Origin: an uncultured Ruminococcus sp.
Lineage (GTDB): Bacteria > Bacillota > Clostridia > Oscillospirales > Acutalibacteraceae
NCBI GenBank assembly: GCA_902773045.1
Contig: CACYDE010000151.1
Span: 1 to 14,555 of the forward strand
DNA length: 14,555 bases
Direction of reading: 5' to 3'
In this document: positions 1-7,071 of the stretch, piece by piece
How the letters are laid out: the number at the start of each line of letters is the position of its first letter
Numbering within the stretch: the stretch's first letter is position 1
Made by a program: the position numbers and the translations under genes
Notes under the pieces: generated by a model
Databases searched by the model: none
Seen by the model: only the letters and a program-made list of their open reading frames with translations
What the model was told of the DNA's origin: nothing

Positions 1-278
1 GGCAGTATGCCTGCAAGATCTCTGTACACTCTGACGAAAAAATCTACTGCGCATCTTCGGCACAATCTCTGTGCGGTATTGCCTTAAGTATTTAATAAAT
101 GGGGTCTTAAAATCATTATTCCTGTAAAATCTTTATGCAGATAGTCCCTGAGATTCACTTTCATAATAAAACATCGGCTTGAATAATTATTAAAAACGGA
201 AGATTGAATCCGAACCGTAAATTATAGATCCGGATCCGATCGGAAATTTTTAATGTATCCGAAATGAGGAGTTTTATT
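1..278. other. Non-coding left edge and mntP upstream region
   Basis: No coding frame is convincing here. Roughly the first 90 bases have a different texture from the AT-rich remainder and may be the inner part of a dispersed repeat whose other part resembles the right window edge (see findings). Two overlapping palindromes, GATCCGGATC (227-236) and TCCGATCGGA (235-244), lie about 35 bases before the mntP start and could form a small hairpin in the leader. I could not assign a confident sigma-A promoter, and I do not see the yybP-ykoY manganese riboswitch core that often precedes this gene family. Confidence 0.4.
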
Positions 279-842
279 ATGGGTTTTGCTGAATTGTTTT
301 TTGTGGCAGTGGGGCTTTCAATGGACGCGTTTGCGGTTTCGGTATGTAAGGGATTGGGAATGAAAAAGATGAATGTTGGAGGGGCAATGACCCTTTCGCT
401 CTTTTTCGGATTCTTTCAGGCTTTGATGCCTTGTATCGGTTGGTTTCTCGGTTCGGGTTTTCAGCGTTATATCGTTAAATACGATCATTGGATAGCATTT
501 TTTATGCTTGCTTATATCGGAGGAAAAATGATTAAAGATTCAGTTTCCGGAAGCGGTCACGAGGTGACTCTTGGCGGAGAAGTCAGCCTTAGGGAGGTTG
601 TGATCCTGTCAGTAGCTACGAGTATTGATGCGTTGGTGGTGGGTATCACACTCGCTTTTTTAAATATAAATATATTTTTTTCTGCTGCCCTCATCGGCCT
701 GACAACTTTTTTTATCTCATTATTCGGAGTAGTATTGGGTGTTAAATTCGGAAGCAGATTTGAAAACAAGGCAGAGGTGTTTGGGGGAGCGATTCTTATT
801 TTTATTGGTGTGAAAATTCTGATTGAGCATTTATCCCCGTGA
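279..842 (+). CDS. mntP: MntP-family manganese efflux pump
   Basis: This is a small integral membrane protein of the MntP (YebN, DUF204) family, which exports Mn(II) across the cytoplasmic membrane. It has 187 residues and is hydrophobic throughout, with about six predicted helices arranged as two related halves. The family signature occurs in both halves: GLSMDAFAVS with Asp16 near the N-terminus and ATSIDALVVG with Asp117. These match the positions and roles of the two essential aspartates of E. coli MntP (188 residues). An in-frame ATG exists five codons upstream at 264, but AGGAG (267-271) sits 7 bases before the ATG at 279, so I use 279. The gene appears to be alone; the next gene on this strand is more than 400 bp away. 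Whether manganese controls it cannot be told from the sequence. Confidence 0.95.
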   Translation: MGFAELFFVAVGLSMDAFAVSVCKGLGMKKMNVGGAMTLSLFFGFFQALMPCIGWFLGSGFQRYIVKYDHWIAFFMLAYIGGKMIKDSVSGSGHEVTLGGEVSLREVVILSVATSIDALVVGITLAFLNINIFFSAALIGLTTFFISLFGVVLGVKFGSRFENKAEVFGGAILIFIGVKILIEHLSP

Positions 843-975
843 TTAGGGTTTGCTGACTATATATTGCAACAAAAGTTAACAGTATATGCACTGTTTTGCT
901 TTTTATAACAAACTGTTAACATTATATTTAGAATTAGTTTACATGATTGTTTGTACTGGATTTATAATATTTATG

Positions 976-1004
976 TTGACATTTTCAATTATTTATAGTA
1001 TAAT
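976..1004 (+). promoter_or_regulatory. Consensus sigma-A promoter (P1) far upstream of padR
   Basis: A perfect TTGACA (976-981) and a perfect TATAAT (999-1004) are separated by 17 bases, the strongest promoter match in the window. Transcription would begin near 1011, about 234 bases before the padR start. The product is either a long padR leader or a separate small RNA. Confidence 0.75.
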
Positions 1005-1184
1005 CATAATTAATAATAAGTCTTGATATCAAAATCAGATTAATGTCGGCTGTTGAAACTTCAGGATTTATCTTTATAAATTCGATGTTTCTTCCGCTTT
1101 AACAGCTGAAGAGGCTTTATAGATGGGATGCGGTCTTTTTTGTGCCTGAGGCTTGGTTCTGTTGACGGATGCCTGTGAGTGCTG

Positions 1185-1222
1185 TTGACATTGCATGATT
1201 TTATGATATAAAAAATGTACAT
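1185..1222 (+). promoter_or_regulatory. Proximal padR promoter with possible operator
   Basis: TTGACA (1185-1190) and TATAAA (1207-1212) are separated by 16 bases and would give a leader of about 25 bases ending at the padR ribosome site. The palindrome ATGTACAT (1215-1222) covers the expected start site. It also forms ATGT-N8-TACA (1215-1230), close to the ATGT-N8-ACAT arrangement described for PadR regulators, which suggests autorepression. That is inference from a short motif. Confidence 0.5.
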
Positions 1223-1244
1223 TCTTTACAAAGGAAGAAAAACT

Positions 1245-1592
1245 ATGGGTATTTCAGAAAATCTAAAAAAAGGCACATCTGAGCTTTTGATCCTCTATCT
1301 CCTTCAGAGCGAGGATATGTATGGCTATCAGATTGCACAGGAGCTAAAAGTAAGAAGCGGAGAACAGTTCGTTATGCCGGAAGGATCTCTCTATCCCACT
1401 CTTTATCGTCTTATCGAAAAAGGTGTGATTTCCGACAGAATGGAAATTGTCGGAAAAAGACTGCGTAAGTACTATCATCTTGAACCAAAGGGCAGAGATT
1501 ACTTGGATACGATCACAAATGAGTATGATAAGATCAGCAAGGGTATTCAGATGGTTTTGTCAGGCGCTAAGGCACAATCAGAAAACGGCTAA
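1245..1592 (+). CDS. PadR-family transcriptional regulator
   Basis: This 115-residue protein matches the short PadR family (subfamily 1). The N-terminal winged helix-turn-helix is clear: GTSELLILYLLQ, then YGYQIAQEL, then the recognition region EGSLYPTLYRLIEKG, then the wing ending in YYHLEPKGRDYL. A short C-terminal helix (about residues 88-108) is the usual dimerisation arm. PadR proteins are repressors that often respond to phenolics, antimicrobials or envelope stress and often control an adjacent membrane or transporter gene. No such partner is present: a terminator follows directly, so this copy is an orphan and its target is unknown. An ATG ten codons upstream (1215) is possible, but AAGGAAG (1231-1237) is 7 bases before the ATG at 1245, and family homology begins there. 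Confidence 0.9.
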   Translation: MGISENLKKGTSELLILYLLQSEDMYGYQIAQELKVRSGEQFVMPEGSLYPTLYRLIEKGVISDRMEIVGKRLRKYYHLEPKGRDYLDTITNEYDKISKGIQMVLSGAKAQSENG

Positions 1593-1618
1593 ATCTTTCA
1601 GCAAAATGTTTACAAACG

Positions 1619-1656
1619 GGGAACGATGAAACAAGAGTTTTGTCGTTCCCTTTTCT
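1619..1656 (+). terminator. Rho-independent terminator of padR
   Basis: GGGAACGA (1619-1626) pairs with TCGTTCCC (1643-1650). An inner AAAC/GTTT stem supports the loop, and TTTTCTT follows. It lies 27 bases after the padR stop. Confidence 0.85.
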
Positions 1657-1723
1657 TGTGATGCTATTTTTTGAAAACAACAGTGCGGATTTACTTGTCA
1701 TTTTGAAGGGGTATGCTGTAATA

Positions 1724-2077
1724 TTATATGATCTCCGAATTTATCCATGCCATGAGAAGATTTACTATTTTTGTTTGCTGGGTTTCGGTCAGTTCGATAT
1801 TTTCCTCAACGTGATACCATTTTTTTAAACATCCCCGACAGCAGCACGCACAAGCATGCTGCGCAATAAAAACAGGGTGACCTTTCATCGGAGTTTGTTT
1901 TCCGTCGTTCGGAATATCGGAAGGTGCCAGCCGCTGATTCACGAAATCTTCGGCATGACGGCGAATAGTTTCCTGACCTTTGTTTTTCACGTATTCGATA
2001 TCCTTTTCCGAAAGATGAAAGCGTGAACGGAATTTTGAACGCTTAAGTTTTTGAAGAGCTTCATCTATGGTTTGCAC
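1724..2077 (-). CDS. DUF4186 family protein
   Basis: This 117-residue soluble protein has the recognisable conserved features of DUF4186, a widespread bacterial family with no established function. They are an N-terminal FRSRFHLSEKD segment (about 16-26), TIRRHAEDFVNQRLAPS (37-53), PNDGKQTPMKGHPVFIAQHA (56-75), and a Cys/His cluster with His67, His74, Cys76, Cys78, Cys79, Cys80 and Cys83. That cluster suggests metal binding, but this is inference. Length is typical of the family. The start is a GTG at 2077: AAAGGAG (2087-2093) lies 9 bases upstream, and the overlapping ATG at 2079 runs into a stop after four codons. The gene is divergent from the phosphoesterase gene and convergent with padR. 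No functional partner is evident. Confidence 0.85.
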   Translation of the reverse strand: MQTIDEALQKLKRSKFRSRFHLSEKDIEYVKNKGQETIRRHAEDFVNQRLAPSDIPNDGKQTPMKGHPVFIAQHACACCCRGCLKKWYHVEENIELTETQQTKIVNLLMAWINSEII

Positions 2078-2136
2078 ATGTATCTACTCCTTTGAGTTTC
2101 GTTATTTTATTGGATCATTTATATTTTTTTTACGAT

Positions 2137-2165
2137 TTGACTTATCTCTATTTATGATATATAAT
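2137..2165 (+). promoter_or_regulatory. Sigma-A promoter of the phosphoesterase gene
   Basis: TTGACT (2137-2142) and TATAAT (2160-2165) are separated by 17 bases. Transcription from near 2172 would give a leader of about 115 bases before the ATG at 2288. No matching strong promoter was found for the divergent DUF4186 gene in the same 210-bp gap. Confidence 0.75.
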
Positions 2166-2287
2166 TAACGTGTATATAAATTTTTTACGCCGATGAAATA
2201 TTCTTCGGTAACACATTAAAAACGCAGGCAGTAAATCGGTTTTGTGAAAACAGTAAGTGTTTGATTTATCTGTCGGGGAGGAATAAT

Positions 2288-2986
2288 ATGAATTATGTAA
2301 TGTCAGATATTCACGGCGAATACGAAAAATTCCTTGAAATGCTTGAAGAGATATCTTTTAAAGATGATGATAATCTTTATATTCTCGGAAATATAATTGA
2401 CGTCGGTGAAGAGCCGATAGAGCTGTTAAGAGAAATAGCGGACAGACCCAACGTTTATCCGATCATGGGAAATTGTGAACAGACAGCCATTGACGCGCTC
2501 ACGATGTTGTGTGAAGACATTGAAAGCGGAAAGGCTGATGATCTTCGTCCCGAAACGGTGAAAGCTATTTCCGAATGGTCCGAACAAGGCGGAAGAACGA
2601 CTCTGGAGGGATTTGTGAAGCTTTCCGATGAAGAAAAACGTGATATCCTTGATTATCTTTGTGATTTTTCAAAGTTTGAGATAGCGGAATGCGGAGATAA
2701 GATGTTTATTCTCGTTCACCGAGGATTGGGTGATTTTGATAATAAGGGAATGAAACTCCGAAAGTATTCGGTGATCGATCTTGCTTTTACAGATGTTGAT
2801 TACAATAGAAATTATTTCGGAGATGAAAATACTGTAATAGTTTCCGGTCATGTTCCTACATATAAGCTTTGCGGAGAGGACAGAATATTTTTGTCAAATA
2901 ATAATATCTGTATCAACTGCGGAGTTTCCGAGGGGAGAAAGCTTGGATGTCTTTGTCTTGATACAATGGCGGAGTATTATATATAA
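2288..2986 (+). CDS. Calcineurin-like metallophosphoesterase with altered active-site motifs
   Basis: This 232-residue cytosolic protein has the order of motifs of the PPP/ApaH-like serine/threonine phosphatase group: SDIHG (Asp7, His9), GNIIDVG (34-40), GNCE (61-64), VHRG (His144) and SGHVPT (His188). In active relatives the second and third motifs read GDxxDRG and GNHE. Here the metal-bridging Asp is Asn35, the phosphate-contacting Arg is Val39, and the catalytic His is Cys63, so catalysis is likely lost or changed. The fold seems intact and length is normal. The start is ATG 2288 with GGGGAGG (2275-2281) 6 bases upstream; a TTG nine codons earlier is unlikely. It is a single-gene unit with its own promoter and a strong terminator. 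A phosphatase or Ap4A hydrolase role would be the default for the family but is doubtful here. Confidence 0.85.
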   Translation: MNYVMSDIHGEYEKFLEMLEEISFKDDDNLYILGNIIDVGEEPIELLREIADRPNVYPIMGNCEQTAIDALTMLCEDIESGKADDLRPETVKAISEWSEQGGRTTLEGFVKLSDEEKRDILDYLCDFSKFEIAECGDKMFILVHRGLGDFDNKGMKLRKYSVIDLAFTDVDYNRNYFGDENTVIVSGHVPTYKLCGEDRIFLSNNNICINCGVSEGRKLGCLCLDTMAEYYI

Positions 2987-2998
2987 TTTATAAATTTA

Positions 2999-3040
2999 CC
3001 CCATATATCGCTCTATAATGCGATATATGGGGATGTTTTT
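2999..3040. terminator. Strong terminator between convergent units
   Basis: A perfect 13-bp stem, 2999-3011 with 3020-3032 (CCCCATATATCGC and its complement), has an 8-base loop and is followed on the + strand by ATGTTTTT. It ends the phosphoesterase transcript. Read on the minus strand it lies 23 bases beyond the aminotransferase stop and is followed by TAAATTTATAAATT, so it may also serve that operon less efficiently. Confidence 0.9.
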
Positions 3041-3054
3041 ATATGTAATGAATT

Positions 3055-4221
3055 TTATTGAAGCTCGTCAATGAAAGCTTTGATCCTTTTGAGAGCTTCT
3101 TTGATGTGAGCAACCGAGTAGGAGTAAGAAACTCGGACAAATCCTTCTCCGCAGTCTCCGAAAGCGTTTCCGGGAACGACCGCAACATGTTTTGACATCA
3201 GAAGTTTTGAAGCAAATTCCTCGGAACCGAGCCCGGTGGACATTATGCAGGGGAAAACGTAGAAAGCGCCTTTCGGTTCGAAGCATGAAAGCCCCATTGA
3301 ATTGAAGCTGTCTACAATGAGACGTCTTCTCATGTCGTATTGGTCGCGCATTTCATGAATATCCGAATCACCGTTCTGCAAAGCTTCGATCGCGGCGTAC
3401 TGAGCGGTTGTCGGCGCACTCATGATCGCATATTGATGGAGCTTGGTCATTTGAGAGATGATCGGCTCGGGTCCCAGGGCGTAGCCCAGCCGCCAGCCTG
3501 TCATCGCGTAGGATTTCGAAAAGCCGCTGACTATGATCGTTCTTTCCTTCATTCCTTTGATCGAAGCGAAAGAAACAGGTTCGGAACCATAAGAAAGCTC
3601 GGCGTAGATCTCATCGGAAAGAACAAGAAGATTATGCTTTTCGATGACCGGAGCAATGGCTTCGTAGTCTTCTTTTCTCATGGAAGCTCCCGTAGGATTG
3701 TTGGGATAGGGGAGAATGAGAAGCTTTGTCTTCTCGGTCACTTTTTCCTCGATCTCTTCGGGAGTAAGTCTGAATTCATTTTCCGCTTTGGTTTCAATAA
3801 TAACCGGTGTTGCACCTGCCATGACGGTCAAAGGCTCATAACATACGAACGAAGGCTGAGGAATGAGAACTTCATCGCCCTGTTCAACAATACATCTAAG
3901 AGCGCCGTCGATAGCTTCCGAACCTCCGACCGTCACGAGGGTGTCTGTGTCGGGATGATATTCAACGCCGAAGCGGCGCTTAAAATATTTGCAGATCTCG
4001 ACCCGAAGCTGCGAAAGACCTCTGTTCGGAGTGTACCATGTTTTTCCTTTTTCGAGTGATTTTATACCCGTCTCTCTGATGTGCCACGGCGTCTGAAAAT
4101 CAGGTTCGCCGATACTCAGGGAAATAACGTTGTCCATCTCGTTTGCGATGTCAAAAAATTTTCTGATCCCCGATGGCTTCGTGTTTTTTATTTTGCTGTT
4201 TAAAAAGTAATCGTAATCCAT
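3055..4221 (-). CDS. Class I/II PLP-dependent aminotransferase
   Basis: This 388-residue cytosolic enzyme belongs to the fold type I aminotransferases of the AspB/aromatic-amino-acid group, which transfer amino groups between an amino acid and a 2-oxo acid. The N-terminal substrate segment SGIRKFFD and the SIGEPDF loop are followed by YTPNRGLSQLR, YPNNPTG (cofactor-binding Asn), SDEIYAELSY (Asp and Tyr of the PLP pocket), SGFSKSYAMTGWRLGY (Schiff-base Lys236) and a C-terminal GFVRVSYSYS (carboxylate-binding Arg). All key residues are present. The ATG at 4221 overlaps the stop of the upstream Lrp gene (TAATG), which indicates translational coupling. An ATG four codons earlier (4233), with AAGGA 9 bases ahead of it, is also possible. 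It is the last gene of the minus-strand operon. The exact amino acid substrate cannot be read from the sequence. Confidence 0.92.
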   Translation of the reverse strand: MDYDYFLNSKIKNTKPSGIRKFFDIANEMDNVISLSIGEPDFQTPWHIRETGIKSLEKGKTWYTPNRGLSQLRVEICKYFKRRFGVEYHPDTDTLVTVGGSEAIDGALRCIVEQGDEVLIPQPSFVCYEPLTVMAGATPVIIETKAENEFRLTPEEIEEKVTEKTKLLILPYPNNPTGASMRKEDYEAIAPVIEKHNLLVLSDEIYAELSYGSEPVSFASIKGMKERTIIVSGFSKSYAMTGWRLGYALGPEPIISQMTKLHQYAIMSAPTTAQYAAIEALQNGDSDIHEMRDQYDMRRRLIVDSFNSMGLSCFEPKGAFYVFPCIMSTGLGSEEFASKLLMSKHVAVVPGNAFGDCGEGFVRVSYSYSVAHIKEALKRIKAFIDELQ

Positions 4222-4706
4222 TATACCACACATTCCCTTTCGTCCTTGTCGGAGCTGAGATTCTGCATATCAACCATGTTAGATTTGTATTTTGTCAGAA
4301 TGAAATGTGTGCTGGCTGAAAGTACGGAATCAAGCGGCGAGAGTCTTTTTGCAACAAACATTGCTATTTCCTGTATTGTATCGCCCTTAACAAAAACAGC
4401 AAGATCATAGTCGCCTGCCATGAGATAAACGCCTTCGACCTCATCGAAAGCCATTACTCTCTGTGCGATCTCATCGAAACCTTTGTCGCGCTTGGGAGTT
4501 ACTTTTAGCTCGATCAGCGCTCTGACGTCGGAACCGGGAACCTTTTCCCAGTTGATAAGCGCCTTATAGCCGCAGATAACGCCGGAGTTTTCAAAATCAG
4601 CGATTTGTTTTCTGATTTCCTCGGGGGTTGTGTTCAGCATTGACGCAAGTTCCTGATCCGTGAACTTGCAGTTGTCCTGTAATAATTCGAGTAAACGATT
4701 TTTCAT
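4221..4706 (-). CDS. Lrp/AsnC-family transcriptional regulator
   Basis: This 161-residue protein has an N-terminal winged helix-turn-helix (about residues 1-50, FTDQELASMLNTTPEEIRKQIADFENSGVI) and a C-terminal RAM/ligand-binding domain (about 65-140, containing VEGVYLMAGDYDLAVFVKG). Lrp/AsnC proteins bind amino acids and regulate their metabolism as oligomers. The start codon overlaps the stop of the upstream polymerase gene by four bases (ATGA), with AAGGAGA 9 bases before it. Its own stop overlaps the aminotransferase start. Such Lrp-aminotransferase pairs are frequent in Clostridia, and the likely job is amino-acid-responsive control of the partner. What is odd is that the pair is translationally tied to a surface-polysaccharide gene. 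Confidence 0.92.
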   Translation of the reverse strand: MKNRLLELLQDNCKFTDQELASMLNTTPEEIRKQIADFENSGVICGYKALINWEKVPGSDVRALIELKVTPKRDKGFDEIAQRVMAFDEVEGVYLMAGDYDLAVFVKGDTIQEIAMFVAKRLSPLDSVLSASTHFILTKYKSNMVDMQNLSSDKDERECVV

Positions 4707-6193
4707 AGCTGTTTCTCTCCTTTTCTATGATTTTTTGATTTTTCTCTCCGTTTCTTTTTCAAAAGGCTGAGCGAAGAAAAAGCGTAAAGCTTTTCTTTTT
4801 CTCCCTCGTAAATTCCCATGCAAACAGCTGCATATCCCAGAATCAGCCAGAAAAAAGAGATCATGAATGTAATTTCAAAAACCAATGTTTTTTCAAAAAA
4901 TGAATAAACACAGTAGGCTGCAATAAATGAAGAAAGACATGGAAATATGTCGCTTTTTATCACAGGTTTCACACGGAACAGAACGTTTGCCATACGCCAT
5001 CCGAGACATATTGCAAAACCCATGAATAATATAAATCCAACGAACCCGGAACAGACAATGATCGTAAGGTATCCGTTGTGAAAATCACTGTATTTCATTT
5101 TATTGTTGTTGTAGCGGTTTCCGTACTTTGTAATGTTGCCTTTTCCCACGCCGAAGATAGGGTGGTGCTTGATAACGTTGACTCCCTGTTTGAAGAGCTT
5201 GATACGGCCGCTGTCGAGATTTTTGTTTAAATGTTCAAATGTTATTTTATTCAGTTCGTCCTCATTGTCCTCAAAAGCGTTTCCCGAATCCTCCTGATTA
5301 TTGATAGTCTGGGTCGCTCCTGTCTGAACGAGATATCTTGCGCCGAAAATACCTGCGGTTATCAAAACCAGTGTAAAAAGAAGAGCGGCTGCCCTTTTTA
5401 AAATATATCCTATCCGAACGGTCCGTCCTCCGAAAATGCGATAACAAAGATATGTTATAGTGTAACAAACAATGATCAAAGCAGTGGCGTTTGAATCTGT
5501 GAGACATATTACCGCAAGATTCGACAATGCGCTTATCAGGATGATTATCCGTCTTTTCACGGTTACGGCTTTTCCGGTCACTTTCTCAACAAAAGAACCC
5601 TGCCACAAAATATGACAGCAGAAAGTAGCGCAGAATGATGTGAATGCCATGAGATTCGGATTGTAATACAATCCCGTAAAACGGTTTTCATATATTACGA
5701 GATAACCGAAATAATAGGTGATGCTTCTACCGACATAATATAATGTCATAAGACTAAGAATATTTATTACAAGCGACAGCCACATCATTATATTGCACAG
5801 AATATATAGTTCCTTGAAAACACGCTTTCTCCCCTCCTCGGACGAAGCTTCGGAATGAAGACCATAATACATGAAGAAAATTATCGGCATATTTAATATC
5901 ATACCCATACTTTCCCATATTCCGTCGTCATATCCTCGTATGATAACAGTGAGGAGATTGGTCGCCATAAAAAGAACGAGCCACCCGTAGTAGTGAACCT
6001 TTTTTATATTAAAATCCAAAATATATTTTCTTACAAAAAGGGAAACGCCCCAAATAAAGATAAAAACAGCACAGACAATGGCGGGAACGCTGATGTAACC
6101 TATTTGGCACAAAATCAGGTCTATGACGAAAGCGATCCGAAAAACCGAAGTGTTGTCGCGGATCGGACTTGGTCGAACCTTGTCATGTTCCAC
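4703..6193 (-). CDS. O-antigen polymerase/ligase-like membrane protein (Wzy/WaaL type)
   Basis: This 496-residue polytopic membrane protein has about ten or more hydrophobic helices. A large extracytoplasmic loop falls at about residues 285-385. The end of that loop has the hallmark of the Wzy_C/O-antigen ligase family: SGRIKLFKQGVNVIKHHPIFGVGKGN followed by FHNGYLTIIVCSGFVGFILF. These proteins polymerise or transfer lipid-linked glycans outside the membrane. The C-terminus is a basic, Lys/Arg-rich tail (about 470-496) predicted to be cytoplasmic. The start is GTG 6193, preceded by AAAGGCGGTGAT, nearly a full match to the 16S anti-Shine-Dalgarno complement. It follows the sugar-phosphate transferase gene by 45 bases, so both probably serve one polymer. 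Polymerase and ligase cannot be told apart by sequence. Confidence 0.85.
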   Translation of the reverse strand: MEHDKVRPSPIRDNTSVFRIAFVIDLILCQIGYISVPAIVCAVFIFIWGVSLFVRKYILDFNIKKVHYYGWLVLFMATNLLTVIIRGYDDGIWESMGMILNMPIIFFMYYGLHSEASSEEGRKRVFKELYILCNIMMWLSLVINILSLMTLYYVGRSITYYFGYLVIYENRFTGLYYNPNLMAFTSFCATFCCHILWQGSFVEKVTGKAVTVKRRIIILISALSNLAVICLTDSNATALIIVCYTITYLCYRIFGGRTVRIGYILKRAAALLFTLVLITAGIFGARYLVQTGATQTINNQEDSGNAFEDNEDELNKITFEHLNKNLDSGRIKLFKQGVNVIKHHPIFGVGKGNITKYGNRYNNNKMKYSDFHNGYLTIIVCSGFVGFILFMGFAICLGWRMANVLFRVKPVIKSDIFPCLSSFIAAYCVYSFFEKTLVFEITFMISFFWLILGYAAVCMGIYEGEKEKLYAFSSLSLLKKKRREKSKNHRKGEKQL

Positions 6194-6238
6194 TTTATCA
6201 CCGCCTTTCGATTTTAAAGAATTTAAAGAAATAATTCT

Positions 6239-6925
6239 TTAAGAAACGACCTTTATGACTGTAAGAAGCATAACGTAGAGGTCATAAAAGAAGTTAAACT
6301 TTTCTATATAATTGAGATTGATTTTCATTTTTTGCGGAAGAACTTCCTCAATGTATGCTTTTTCAACGTCGTCGGCTTTTTCAAGGATCTCTTCCTCGTT
6401 TCGGAATTCAATGCTTGTCATTGAAGTTATCCCTGCCGGCATGAGCAGCGTAGCATACATTTCGGGTGTATATTTTTCAACAAACCGTTCAACTTCGGGG
6501 CGCGTTCCGACAAAAGTCATATCGCCTGTTATCACATTGAAAAGCTGCGGCATTTCATCAAGACGAAGTTTTCGCAGCTTATGACCGACCTTGGTGATCC
6601 TGCTGTCGGAGCCTGAGGTGACCTGTGAATTTTTCGAATTGTCGTTGACGGTCATAGTCCGGAATTTAAAGATCCTGAAAACCTTGCCGCCGGCAGTAAC
6701 GCGCTGCTGTCTGAAAAAAACCGGTCCCTCGGAATCGGTTTTCACAAGAATCGCGACGACTGCCATCGGGATCGCCAGAACCACGATAAGTATCGAAGCG
6801 AAAATGATATCAAAAAACCTTTTGAAAAACAGATCCGCTTTCTTTTTCTCAAGAAGCTCATAGTAGACCTTCACTTCGTCATTCTGCATTTCCGACGGGA
6901 GTGAAGAAAACTCGGGTAAAAGCAT
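6239..6925 (-). CDS. Polyprenyl-phosphate sugar-1-phosphate transferase (small PGT)
   Basis: This 228-residue enzyme of the bacterial sugar transferase family (Pfam PF02397; PglC/WcaJ catalytic domain) would start glycan assembly by moving a sugar-1-phosphate from a nucleotide sugar to undecaprenyl phosphate. One hydrophobic re-entrant or membrane helix lies at about residues 36-62. It is followed by GPVFFRQQRV, KVFRIFKFRTM, RKLRLDEMPQLFNVITGDM (Asp123-Glu124, equivalent to the catalytic pair of PglC) and FVGTRPEV. The large N-terminal membrane domain of WcaJ/WbaP is absent, so this is the minimal form. An in-frame ATG at 6982 lies at the promoter -10 and cannot be used; ATG 6925 has GGAGG (6931-6935) 5 bases upstream. 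It is the first gene of the operon. The sugar donor is unknown. Confidence 0.9.
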   Translation of the reverse strand: MLLPEFSSLPSEMQNDEVKVYYELLEKKKADLFFKRFFDIIFASILIVVLAIPMAVVAILVKTDSEGPVFFRQQRVTAGGKVFRIFKFRTMTVNDNSKNSQVTSGSDSRITKVGHKLRKLRLDEMPQLFNVITGDMTFVGTRPEVERFVEKYTPEMYATLLMPAGITSMTSIEFRNEEEILEKADDVEKAYIEEVLPQKMKINLNYIEKFNFFYDLYVMLLTVIKVVS

Positions 6926-6973
6926 AAACGCCTCCGCTAACACTCTATATATAATACCATATACACAACCTTC

Positions 6974-7002
6974 ATTATACACTTTCCTTGTCTTTTTTTC
7001 AA
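6974..7002 (-). promoter_or_regulatory. Promoter of the surface-polymer / Lrp / aminotransferase operon
   Basis: On the minus strand TTGAAA (7002-6997) and TATAAT (6979-6974) are separated by 17 bases, and GTG precedes the -10. Transcription would begin near 6967, giving a leader of about 40 bases. The first copy of the 22-bp repeat begins at 7006, only three bases upstream of the -35 hexamer. Confidence 0.75.
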
Positions 7003-7005
7003 CCC

Positions 7006-7071
7006 TTTTTTAAACACGTGAAGATAGTTTTTTAAACACGTGAAGATAGTTTTTTAAACACGTGAAGATAG
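7006..7071. repeat. Three tandem 22-bp repeats
   Basis: Three identical head-to-tail copies lie at 7006-7027, 7028-7049 and 7050-7071. Each is a run of six T followed by AAACACGTGAAGATAG. Each carries the palindromes TTTAAA and CACGTG. The 22-bp period is about two DNA turns, so equivalent bases lie on nearly the same face of the helix. The array abuts the operon promoter. Confidence 0.97.

Larger units (their letters stand above)
843..1244. other. 402-bp mntP-padR intergenic region
   Basis: An inverted repeat, GTTAACAG (875-882) with CTGTTAAC (913-920), follows mntP. A shorter hairpin inside it (AACAG 878-882 with CTGTT 891-895, then a T-rich run) could be a weak mntP terminator. A consensus promoter at 976-1004 and a second promoter at 1185-1212 follow. 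The roughly 200 bases between them have no credible reading frame: the longest ATG frame, from 1044, has 19 codons and no ribosome site. They do contain possible alternative stems (see findings). Confidence 0.5.

Noticed and set aside
78..93. MntR-like site (core GCCTTAAG) upstream of mntP
   Set aside because: Only the left half matches the Bacillus MntR consensus. It lies about 185 bases before the start codon, at the border of the putative edge repeat, so the match is weak and poorly placed.
94..278. Manganese riboswitch (yybP-ykoY) upstream of mntP
   Set aside because: I looked for the conserved core loops and found none. A covariance-model search would settle it.
1044..1103. 19-codon ATG frame inside the leader downstream of the 976-1004 promoter
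   Set aside because: No Shine-Dalgarno precedes it, and it has no run of repeated codons typical of attenuation leader peptides.
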